21,594 nt of DNA, taken from DATKEU01 sp036493295. Its GTDB lineage: Bacteria > Myxococcota_A > Polyangia > Fen-1088. The stretch covers positions 1-21,594 of the forward strand of contig DASXQB010000080.1 in NCBI GenBank assembly GCA_036493295.1. The letters run 5' to 3'. A program made the position numbers and the translations under genes. Positions 8,386-15,619 of the stretch are shown piece after piece. The first letter of the stretch is position 1; every line of letters begins with the position of its first letter. The notes below the pieces were generated by a model that saw only the letters and a program-made list of their open reading frames with translations, ran no database searches and was not told where the DNA came from.

Positions 8386-9093
8386 ATGTCAGTGCTTCCC
8401 TTGTCCGTTCTGGGTTCGGCCGCCCGCGAGGCCGTTTCGTTTCGCCAACTGCCGCCGCTGCCGCTGCCGAAGGTGCTGCTGTGCGATCTCGACGGGACGC
8501 TGGTCGACAGCATGCCCACCCTGGCGGACCTGGCCACCGACGTGATGGAAGAGACCTTCGGCACGCCCCGCATTCTGGCCCGCGAGCTGTACCTGGCCAC
8601 CTGCGGACTGCCGTTCATCAAACAACTGGAAGAGATCTTCCCCGGCGACGCACGCAATCTGGGCGCCTCCGACGTCTTCGAGGGCCGCAAGCCGGCCCGC
8701 TGCAGCAGCATCGGCATGCCGACGGACACCCGCCGCGCGCTGGAGCGTCTGCGTGCCCGCGGCGTGCGCATCGCCGTCTCATCCAACAACGGCGTCGAGA
8801 ACGTGGCCACCTTCGCTCGCCAGGCGGAATTCAAATTCGATCTGGTGCTGGGGTTCGGCGACGGTCTGGCCAAGGGCAAACCGCACCTGGACAAGTCCGC
8901 GCGCACCTTCAAGGTCGATCGCCAAGAAATGTTGTTCGTCGGCGATTCGCTGCACGACGGTGAGATCGCCGAGCGCGAGGGCGTGCCCTTCGTCGGCGTG
9001 GCGGGTACGTTTTCGCCCGAGCGGTTCACCCTGCGTTTCCCGCACGTCCCCGTGATTCGCAAGTTCTCCGCGCTGCCTGATCTGTTCGTTTGA
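8386..9093 (+). CDS. HAD-superfamily phosphatase (phosphoglycolate-phosphatase-like)
   Basis: 235 aa haloacid-dehalogenase-fold hydrolase; the family removes phosphate from small molecules through an aspartyl-phosphate. Motif I is D34-L-D36-GTLVDS (nucleophile D34, acid/base D36), motif II is the S132-S-N-N stretch, the motif III lysine is in the LAKGKPHLD segment, and motif IV is G186-D-S-L-H-D191. A helical cap sits between motifs I and II (~45-115), as in the Gph subgroup. There are about 28 extra residues before motif I, and ATG 8386 is the first start that gives an intact domain. The stop is within 30 bp of the next gene's ATG start and overlaps a possible TTG start. Substrate is unknown; from the neighbourhood, a phosphorylated polyol or a pathway by-product is plausible. 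Confidence 0.85.
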   Translation: MSVLPLSVLGSAAREAVSFRQLPPLPLPKVLLCDLDGTLVDSMPTLADLATDVMEETFGTPRILARELYLATCGLPFIKQLEEIFPGDARNLGASDVFEGRKPARCSSIGMPTDTRRALERLRARGVRIAVSSNNGVENVATFARQAEFKFDLVLGFGDGLAKGKPHLDKSARTFKVDRQEMLFVGDSLHDGEIAEREGVPFVGVAGTFSPERFTLRFPHVPVIRKFSALPDLFV

Positions 9094-9119
9094 ACGCCGG
9101 CGCAGTACCCTCGTCAGCG

Positions 9120-9875
9120 ATGACCGCCGACGGTGGTTTGGGGTTCGATCGATCCGACGCGCCGGTGATCCTGATGGCCGCCGGCCTGGGCAGCCGGTTG
9201 GGCGCGCTGACGGCGCAGTTGCCCAAGGCGCTGATCGCCGTGGCCGGCAAGCCGTTGCTGGCCTATGCCGTCGCGTTCGCCCAGGCCGTCACCGGCGGCG
9301 AGGTGATTGTCGTCGGCGGGTTTGAATACGAGCGCGTGGCCGCCGAGATCGCCGGCCGTGCGCTGCCGGTGACTCTGGTGCAGAACCCCCACTTTCGCGA
9401 CGGCAACCTGATCTCGCTGCTCAGCGCGCGGGCGGCGGTGGGATCGCGCGGCTTTCTGCTGATGAACGTCGACCACATCTACCGGGCGGCCATCGCCCGC
9501 CTGGCCGCGCTTCCCGCCGACGAGATCACCGCCTTCGTCGACTACGATCGCACGCTCGGCCCCGACGACATGAAGGTGGCTCGCGACGACGACGGACGGG
9601 TGCGCCTCATCTCCAAGCAGCTCACCACGTTCGATCGCGGCTACGTCGGCATGACCCGCGTCCCGGCGTCGGCAACGGCGCGCTACTGGGCCGAGGCGGA
9701 AGCTGCGTCGGCCGCCGAGGGCCGGGCCATCGCTGTCGAACGCGTGCTGGCCCGGCTGGCCGCGGCCGGGCAGCCGCCGCAGTGCCGTGACATCAGCGGC
9801 CACGGCTGGCTGGAGGTCGACCTGCCGGACGAGCGCGACCACGCCGAGCGCGTGCTGGCGTCGGGGAGCTGGTGA
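9120..9875 (+). CDS. Sugar/polyol-phosphate nucleotidyltransferase, inositol-phosphate cytidylyltransferase-like
   Basis: 251 aa from ATG 9120; a TTG at 9090 would add 10 residues and overlap the HAD stop. Single-domain NTP transferase: the nucleotide-binding signature A20-A-G-L-G-S-R26-L with the PKAL lysine (K36), then GKPLLAYA, then the metal-binding aspartate in LLMNVD118-H119-IY. By eye the closest family is the CTP:inositol-1-phosphate cytidylyltransferase domain of archaeal/Thermotoga DIPP synthesis: the NPHFRDGNLISLL segment, the DH(I/V)Y motif, DDMKVARDDDGRV...ISKQL, and the C-terminal WLEVDLPDERDHAE. LicC-type phosphocholine cytidylyltransferases share some of these. Predicted reaction: NTP (likely CTP) plus polyol phosphate gives NDP-polyol plus PPi. 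Its product would feed the CDP-alcohol phosphotransferase three genes downstream. The NTase fold is firm; the substrate is inferred. Confidence 0.88.
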   Translation: MTADGGLGFDRSDAPVILMAAGLGSRLGALTAQLPKALIAVAGKPLLAYAVAFAQAVTGGEVIVVGGFEYERVAAEIAGRALPVTLVQNPHFRDGNLISLLSARAAVGSRGFLLMNVDHIYRAAIARLAALPADEITAFVDYDRTLGPDDMKVARDDDGRVRLISKQLTTFDRGYVGMTRVPASATARYWAEAEAASAAEGRAIAVERVLARLAAAGQPPQCRDISGHGWLEVDLPDERDHAERVLASGSW

Positions 9876-10696
9876 CCGCCGCCTACGCGCGCGAGCTGGA
9901 CGTCGCCCGCGCCGCGGCGCAGACGGCCGCGGCCGTGATCCTGCAGCACTACGCCAAGGGCGGGATCGCCGTCGACACCAAGGCCGACGAATCGCCGGTC
10001 ACCGCCGCCGATCGCGACGCCAACACAGTGATCGTCGCGCAGCTGCAAGCAGCTTTTCCCGACGACGGCATCCTCAGCGAAGAGTCGCCGGATGATGGCC
10101 AGCGCCTTGGCAAACGGCGGGTGTGGATCATCGATCCGCTGGACGGCACGCGCGATTTCGTGGCCCGCACCGGCGAGTTCGCGGTGCACGTCGCGCTGGC
10201 CGTCGATGGCGCCGCCGTGCTGGGGGTGGTGGCGCGGCCGGTGACAGCGTCCGTCTTCTTCGCGGTGGCGGGCACCGGTGCCTTTGTCGCGCGCGACGGC
10301 CAGACGGCGTCGCTGGCGGTGTCGGAAACAGCCACGCTGGCCGACCTGCGCATCGGCGTCAGCCGCTTGAACCTCAGCAGCCGGGTCGGGGCATGTTTGC
10401 ATGCCGCCGGTCTCGACGGCCGCGCGGTGGCGATGGGCGCGTCGGTGAAATACATGGCGGTGGCCGGCGGCACGCTGGACGCCGCCATCAACCTCAGCCC
10501 AGGCGAATGCGAATGGGACACCGCCGCGCCCGAGGTGATCGTGCGCGAAGCGGGCGGGCGCTTCACCGACGCCGACGGCCGGCCGTTCCGCTACAACCAG
10601 CCAAGCCCATCGCACAAGCGCGGCAGCATCGTCAGCAACGGCCGCTGCCACGACGCCCTGGCAGCGCTGGTGGCGCCGTACGCTGACAACTTGTGA
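9872..10696 (+). CDS. Inositol-monophosphatase / CysQ-family phosphatase
   Basis: 274 aa, GTG start overlapping the previous stop (GTGA), which implies translational coupling. Mg2+-dependent phosphatase of the IMPase fold. Metal-binding motifs are complete: SPVTAAD (41-47), SEES with E70/E71, W85-IIDPLDGTRDF with D88 and D91, and E214-W-D216-TAAPEVIVREAGG. The family includes inositol monophosphatase, PAP phosphatase (CysQ) and fructose-bisphosphatase-like enzymes. The GILSEES spacing is CysQ-like, but no sulfate-assimilation gene is nearby. In this cluster it could remove phosphate from inositol phosphate, or perform the final dephosphorylation of a phosphorylated phosphodiester product as in DIPP synthesis. 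Fold certain, substrate uncertain. Confidence 0.9.
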   Translation: MTAAYARELDVARAAAQTAAAVILQHYAKGGIAVDTKADESPVTAADRDANTVIVAQLQAAFPDDGILSEESPDDGQRLGKRRVWIIDPLDGTRDFVARTGEFAVHVALAVDGAAVLGVVARPVTASVFFAVAGTGAFVARDGQTASLAVSETATLADLRIGVSRLNLSSRVGACLHAAGLDGRAVAMGASVKYMAVAGGTLDAAINLSPGECEWDTAAPEVIVREAGGRFTDADGRPFRYNQPSPSHKRGSIVSNGRCHDALAALVAPYADNL

Positions 10697-11382
10697 CGAT
10701 GCCGCAAGACCCTGCGTCGCCGCGGATCCTGATGGCCATCGACGGCATCGACGGCAGTGGCAAGTCGATCTTCGCCCGGCGGTTTTCCCAGGCGCTGGAC
10801 GCCGACGGTCTGTCCGCGGTGTTGTTTCACGTCGACGATTTCCGTCGCCCCGTGAATTGGTCGCGCACCGATCGCGCCGAGCTGGATCTTTATTACGACG
10901 ACTATTATGACCTGCCGGCGCTGGACGATTGCCTGCGAGCGTTCATCGGCGGCCAGCCGTCGGTCGACGTCGCGCTGATCGATCTGTCGTCGGGGGCGGC
11001 GCAGCCAGCGCGGCGGATCGACTTTGCCGGCGTCGGTGTGGCCATCGTCGAAGGGGTCTTCGTGCGGCGCCTTGCCACCGTCGGGGCAGCGGCGACGGTG
11101 ATCGTCATCGAGACCACGCCGGCGGAGGCGCGCCGACGCCTTCTCTCTCGCGACATTGCCAAGGGTCGCAGCCAGGCGGAGATCGCCCACCGCATCGCCG
11201 CCCGCTATTTCCCCGCCCAGGACCGCTACCGAGCGTTCACCGAAGGCCAGCCGGCAGCGGCGGTGTCGATCGACAACGAAAACCCCGACATGGCGTGCCT
11301 GGCCTCCCTGGACCAGCAGCGCGTCCCGGCTGTGGTGCAGCGGGCCTTGCGCCGGCTTTTTCCCGGCGCCGCAACGCCGTGA
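10693..11382 (+). CDS. Uridine-kinase-like P-loop kinase, substrate unknown
   Basis: 229 aa from GTG 10693, overlapping the upstream stop by GTGA; ATG 10699 is an alternative two codons in. Walker A is G18-IDGSG-K24-S25. The HVD48-D49-F motif occupies the position of the catalytic DDFY of uridine kinase/phosphoribulokinase-type enzymes, VAIVEGVFVRR matches their Walker-B-like strand, and SRDIAKGRSQAE is the lid segment with basic residues. The sequence falls in the broad uridine kinase-like NTPase group, which includes kinases for nucleosides, pantothenate and sugars. Within this cluster a role phosphorylating the alcohol/polyol before cytidylylation, or regenerating an acceptor, is attractive but unproven. 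A housekeeping uridine kinase is less likely given the coupling to its neighbours. Confidence 0.82.
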   Translation: MTMPQDPASPRILMAIDGIDGSGKSIFARRFSQALDADGLSAVLFHVDDFRRPVNWSRTDRAELDLYYDDYYDLPALDDCLRAFIGGQPSVDVALIDLSSGAAQPARRIDFAGVGVAIVEGVFVRRLATVGAAATVIVIETTPAEARRRLLSRDIAKGRSQAEIAHRIAARYFPAQDRYRAFTEGQPAAAVSIDNENPDMACLASLDQQRVPAVVQRALRRLFPGAATP

Positions 11383-11395
11383 TAGACCAAACCGC

Positions 11396-12499
11396 GTGTC
11401 GCACAGCCAAGGCAAAGATCCGGAGTCGGTGATTCTGAAGGTGACCCGCGACGAAGCCGCGGGCGCGCGCCTGATCGTCGCCGGTTTGCCGGTCGTCGAA
11501 CGGGCGATCAAGCAGCTGGGGCGGCTCCACGCCACCCGGGTGACCGTGGCCAGCGACGGGACCATCGCCCTGCCGGCGTCGTTGCCTGCCAACACGAACG
11601 TGCGTTCGTTGGGCGACGATCGTGGCGCGGCCTTGGCGGCCCTGCAGGGTGAACTGGGACAACCGCTGTTGTTGATGGGCGACGTGGTGCGGCCGCAGGC
11701 GCGAAAGTTTGATCAAGGCGTCCGCGTGGTCGACGACGCCACCCGGCGGAAGGCCGAGGACGCGGTGTTCGCCGATCTGTTGCGCGGTGACCTTGGCTTC
11801 GTCGCCCGCCACATCAACAAGAAGGTCTCGTTCTGGTTCACGCGTCACGTGTTCTGCCGTCTGCCGGTGACGCCCAACCAGGTCACGCTGGGCGCTGGCG
11901 TGCTGGGCCTGGTCGGTTGCGCGATGATCGCCAGCGGTTCACGCGTGGCTGTCGTTTTTGGATTCTTTCTCGCCCAGCTGCAGTCCATCCTCGACGGCTG
12001 CGACGGCGAGCTGGCGCGCGTGCGCTTTCAGCAGACCGACATCGGCGAATGGCTGGATACCATCGTCGACGACGTCCTGAACCTGGCGCTGGTCGGGGCC
12101 ATCGGCGTGGGGCTCGGCCGGCTGGAAGGGCGCGTGGCGCCGATGTGGTGGGGCCTCGCCGGCTGCGCGATGTTGCTGACCTACAACGTCATCGCCTACC
12201 GCGAGCTGGTCAAGCAAGGCGAGGGCGGCGAGGTCCTGAAGATTCGCTGGTGGTGGGCGCGCGGCCAGGACTTCGCCGAAGTGCTCTCCGACGGAAGACC
12301 AACCAGCGGCTTCAACTTGCTGGTGGCGCTGGGCAAGCGCGATTTCTTCGTATTCGCCTGGCTGGTGCTGGCGGCGCTGGGCTTCCTGAACGTCGTGTTG
12401 GTCTACGCGGTGATCATCGCGGCGATCTACTTTGTCGTCGCCATTATTCAGGTCATCACCCCTCCGCGTCGACGGCCGAGCGCGCCCAACCCGGGCTGA
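11396..12499 (+). CDS. CDP-alcohol phosphotransferase with degenerate N-terminal NTase-like domain
   Basis: 367 aa integral membrane enzyme. The complete CDP-OH-P signature is present: D200-x2-D203-G-x2-A207-R208-x8-G217-x3-D221-x3-D225, the di-metal site that transfers a phospho-alcohol from a CDP donor to a hydroxyl acceptor. It is preceded by ISR-linker-like sequence (GDLGFVARHINKKVS... then LPVTPNQVTL), which resembles the DIPP-synthase half of the fused IPCT-DIPPS enzymes. Hydrophobic helices run from ~155 to ~355. The first ~120 residues look like a decayed nucleotidyltransferase: VAGLPVVERAIKQL and LLLMGDVV remain, but the AAGxGxR/PK nucleotide site is gone; the active NTase is a separate gene upstream. 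Start is GTG 11396 (13 bp after the kinase stop) or GTG 11429. Acceptor (inositol phosphate, a lipid, other) unknown. Confidence 0.88.
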   Translation: MSHSQGKDPESVILKVTRDEAAGARLIVAGLPVVERAIKQLGRLHATRVTVASDGTIALPASLPANTNVRSLGDDRGAALAALQGELGQPLLLMGDVVRPQARKFDQGVRVVDDATRRKAEDAVFADLLRGDLGFVARHINKKVSFWFTRHVFCRLPVTPNQVTLGAGVLGLVGCAMIASGSRVAVVFGFFLAQLQSILDGCDGELARVRFQQTDIGEWLDTIVDDVLNLALVGAIGVGLGRLEGRVAPMWWGLAGCAMLLTYNVIAYRELVKQGEGGEVLKIRWWWARGQDFAEVLSDGRPTSGFNLLVALGKRDFFVFAWLVLAALGFLNVVLVYAVIIAAIYFVVAIIQVITPPRRRPSAPNPG

Positions 12500-12565
12500 C
12501 CCGACTTGCGCCAGGTCCTTCGGCGCAATAAGGTGAATCCCCCCGACAAACCGGGCGATCACCCC

Positions 12566-15500
12566 ATGTTTAGCTACGTCGCAAAGAAGATCTTCGGAAC
12601 CAAGAACGCCCGCGTCATCAAGAGCATGCGGCCCATTGTCGCTCGCATCGGCGCGCTGGAAGAGGGCCTCAAGGCCAAATCGGACGCCGAGCTGCAGGCG
12701 ATGACGCCCGAGTTTCGGCGCCGGCTGGACAAGGGCGAGCCCGTGGATGACCTCCTTCCCGAAGCGTTCGCCGTGTGCCGCGAGGCCGGGCGCCGCGTGC
12801 TGGGGATGCGCCACTTCGACGTCCAGTTGATGGGCGGCATGGTCCTGCACCGTGGGGGCATCGCCGAAATGAAGACCGGCGAGGGCAAGACGCTGGTGGC
12901 GACGCTGCCGGTTTATTTGAACTCGCTGCCGGGCAAGGGCGTCCACGTCATCACCGTCAACGACTACCTGGCCCGCCGCGACTCCGAGTGGATGGGGCGC
13001 ATCTACAAGTTCCTGGGACTGTCCGTCGGGGTGGTGGTGCATGGCTTGACCGACGTGGAACGCCAGCGCAGCTATCGCGGCGACATCGCGTACGGCACCA
13101 ACTCGGAGTTCGGGTTCGATTACCTGCGCGACAACATGAAGGATTCGATCGAGCGCTACGTCCAGCGCGACCTCAACTACGCCATCGTCGACGAGGTGGA
13201 CTCGATCTTGATCGACGAGGCCCGCACCCCGCTCATTATCAGCGGCCCGGCCGAAGACTCCGCCGACCTTTACCAGAAGGTCAACAGCATCATCCCCGGC
13301 CTGCGCAAGGACATCGACTACTCCGTCGACGAGAAGGCGCACACGGCGATGCTGACCGACAACGGGATCGAACGCGTCGAGCAGCGCCTGGGCGTCGGCA
13401 ATCTCTACAACCCGGAAAACATCGAGTGGCTTCACCACGTCACGCAGGCCCTGCGTGCGCACACGCTGTACAAGCGCGACGTCAATTATCTGGTCGAGGA
13501 CGGCAAGATCCTCATCGTCGACGAGTTCACCGGCCGCAAGATGCCCGGCCGTCGCTGGTCGGACGGCCTGCACCAGGCCATCGAAGCCAAGGAAGAGGTC
13601 GAGGTTCAGGAAGAGAACCAGACCCTGGCGACGATCAGCTACCAGAACTATTTCCGCATTTATAAAAAACTGGCCGGCATGACCGGCACCGCCGACACCG
13701 AGGCGGAGGAATTCCACAAGATCTACAAGCTGGACGTCACGGTGGTGCCGACCAACCGGCCGATGCTCCGCCAGGACCACCACGACGTGGTCTACAAGAA
13801 CGAACGCGGGAAATTTCGCGCTGTGCTGGCCGACCTGGAAGACTGTCACAAGCGCGGCCAGCCGGTCCTGGTCGGTACCGTCAGCGTCGAGAAGTCCGAG
13901 GTCGTGGCGTCGATGCTGCGCAAGAAGGGCATTCCGCACAACGTGCTGAACGCCAAGCAGCACGAGCGCGAGGCGCACATCGTCGCCCAGGCCGGCCGCA
14001 AGGGGGCCATCACCATCTCGACCAACATGGCAGGCCGCGGGACGGACATCATCCTCGGCGGCAACGCCGAGTTCATGGCCCGCGCCGAGGTCGATCCGGA
14101 GGCCGCCGGCCAGCCCGGCGCCGAGGTCGACGCCGAGCTGTTCAAGACCGCCTTCGCCAAGTTCAAACCGCAGTGCGACGGCGAAAGACAAGAAGTGCTG
14201 GCCGCCGGCGGCTTGCACATCCTCGGCACCGAGCGCCACGAATCACGGCGCATCGACAACCAGCTGCGCGGGCGATCGGGCCGCCAGGGCGATCCGGGCT
14301 CCAGCCGTTTCTACCTGTCGCTGGAAGACGACCTGATGCGCATCTTCGGCGCCGAGCGCATCACCGGCCTGATGGAACGCCTGGGGATGGAAGAAGACGT
14401 CCCCATCGAGCACACGCTGATCAACCGCGCCATCGAGAACGCGCAGAAGAAGGTCGAAGGCCACAACTTCGACATCCGCAAGAACCTCCTCGAGTACGAC
14501 GACGTCATGAACCAGCAGCGCAAGACCATCTATGCGCTGCGCCGGCAGATCCTCGAGGGCCGTTACGCGCCCGAGCCGACGGAAGAAGAAAAGAAACGGG
14601 GCAAGACCGCCTCTGACAGCCCGGTGCCGACCACGTCGGGCCGCCACACCGCCGAGGCCCTTTCTGTCACCGTGCGCCCGACCCTGGCGCGCATGCTGGA
14701 CGCGCTGACGCAGGCCCCACCCGAGCCCAGCGCCGATCCTGCCGCGCCGCCGCCCGCGCCCGTCACCATCGCGGCGGATCCGGCCAAGCTGCGGTCGACC
14801 ATCTACCGTCAGTACGGCGCCTACCTGGACTGCACCGGCATCGTCGAGGACCGCGCCGGTACCCTGGATCGCCTGGCCCGCGAGGTCGGCTCGTCGATGA
14901 TCCAGCAGCGCGAGCGCTTGCTGGATCTGTCCGAAGAGATGGTTCAATCGCTGACCGACGAGTTTTCTCCCGCCGCCGAGCACGCCGAGGACTGGGATCT
15001 GGCGGCGCTGGGCAACGCCGTCAAGGAACGGTTCGGGTTCGAGCCAACCTTCGACGACAAGATCCTCGAGCGCGAGGCGCTGATCGAAGCCTTGTGGAGC
15101 CAGCTGGAGAAGATCATCGAGGCGCGCGAGGCCGAGTTCTCGCTGCCCGTGCTGCTGTACTTCTCGCGCTATTTCTACCTGGAGGAAATCGACCAGCGCT
15201 GGATCGATCACCTCAAGGCCATGGAGGCGCTGCGCGAGGGCATCGGCCTGCGCGGTTACGGCCAGAAGGATCCGAAGCAGGAGTACAAGAAAGAAGGCTT
15301 CGTCATCTTCGGCGAGATGATGGGCATCATCGGTCGCAACGTCTGCGAGAAGCTGTATCACATGCAGCTGCGTCGCGAATCAGAGGCCGCCGCCCCCGCC
15401 GTTCCGCAGGCCGAGCCGCGCAAAAAAGCCCCCCGTCGCACCATCGAGTCCGGCGGCGGGAGCGCCCCGCAAATATCCGCTGGCGCCAGCGGTGGTCAGA

Positions 15501-15619
15501 CCCAGGAAGAAGGGCGACCGATGCGCCGCAACGAACCCAAGGTCGGGCGCAACGATCCTTGTCCCTGCGGCAGCGGAAAAAAATACAAGAAGTGTCACGG
15601 AGCCGTGGCGGCGGCGTGA
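12566..15619 (+). CDS. secA: Preprotein translocase ATPase SecA
   Basis: Motor ATPase that drives secretory proteins through SecYEG. From ATG 12566 the protein is 1017 aa, and its Walker A K108/T109 (MKTGEGKT) and Walker B D209/E210 (VDEVDSILIDEART) fall on the same residue numbers as in E. coli SecA, which fixes the start; a TTG at 12506 is rejected. Also visible: NDYLARRDSEWM, YGTNSEFGFDYLRDNM, the TGTADTEAEE motif III, MAGRGTDIILGG, the arginine fingers in QLRGRSGRQGDPG, and HLKAMEALREGIGLRGYGQKDP. The C-terminus is an intact zinc SEC-C motif with C999, C1001, C1010 and H1011, which binds SecB/lipid. The protein is longer than E. coli's 901 aa, mainly from a Pro/Ala-rich insertion at ~666-745 in the helical scaffold region. 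It overlaps the following lipoprotein start by GTGA. Confidence 0.98.
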   Translation: MFSYVAKKIFGTKNARVIKSMRPIVARIGALEEGLKAKSDAELQAMTPEFRRRLDKGEPVDDLLPEAFAVCREAGRRVLGMRHFDVQLMGGMVLHRGGIAEMKTGEGKTLVATLPVYLNSLPGKGVHVITVNDYLARRDSEWMGRIYKFLGLSVGVVVHGLTDVERQRSYRGDIAYGTNSEFGFDYLRDNMKDSIERYVQRDLNYAIVDEVDSILIDEARTPLIISGPAEDSADLYQKVNSIIPGLRKDIDYSVDEKAHTAMLTDNGIERVEQRLGVGNLYNPENIEWLHHVTQALRAHTLYKRDVNYLVEDGKILIVDEFTGRKMPGRRWSDGLHQAIEAKEEVEVQEENQTLATISYQNYFRIYKKLAGMTGTADTEAEEFHKIYKLDVTVVPTNRPMLRQDHHDVVYKNERGKFRAVLADLEDCHKRGQPVLVGTVSVEKSEVVASMLRKKGIPHNVLNAKQHEREAHIVAQAGRKGAITISTNMAGRGTDIILGGNAEFMARAEVDPEAAGQPGAEVDAELFKTAFAKFKPQCDGERQEVLAAGGLHILGTERHESRRIDNQLRGRSGRQGDPGSSRFYLSLEDDLMRIFGAERITGLMERLGMEEDVPIEHTLINRAIENAQKKVEGHNFDIRKNLLEYDDVMNQQRKTIYALRRQILEGRYAPEPTEEEKKRGKTASDSPVPTTSGRHTAEALSVTVRPTLARMLDALTQAPPEPSADPAAPPPAPVTIAADPAKLRSTIYRQYGAYLDCTGIVEDRAGTLDRLAREVGSSMIQQRERLLDLSEEMVQSLTDEFSPAAEHAEDWDLAALGNAVKERFGFEPTFDDKILEREALIEALWSQLEKIIEAREAEFSLPVLLYFSRYFYLEEIDQRWIDHLKAMEALREGIGLRGYGQKDPKQEYKKEGFVIFGEMMGIIGRNVCEKLYHMQLRRESEAAAPAVPQAEPRKKAPRRTIESGGGSAPQISAGASGGQTQEEGRPMRRNEPKVGRNDPCPCGSGKKYKKCHGAVAAA

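Noticed and set aside
9872..10696. CysQ role in sulfate assimilation for the IMPase-fold gene
   Set aside because: No sulfate-activation gene is nearby and the gene is coupled to an NTase and a CDP-alcohol transferase, so context favours the cluster; CysQ activity is not excluded.
8386..12499. Phosphonate (PntC-type) lipid or polymer pathway
   Set aside because: HAD, NTase and CDP-OH-P genes also occur in phosphonate clusters, but there is no PEP mutase or phosphonopyruvate decarboxylase here and the NTase looks more like IPCT.
12506..12565. TTG-initiated 20-residue extension of SecA
   Set aside because: Using ATG 12566 puts the Walker motifs on E. coli residue numbers; the extension is Arg/Pro-rich and unlike SecA N-termini.
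11939..14239. 766-codon minus-strand open frame opposite the CDP-alcohol gene and secA
   Set aside because: Its opposite strand encodes SecA and the complete CDP-OH-P motif; the reverse translation is Val/Leu/Gly/His-rich noise typical of high-GC antisense frames.
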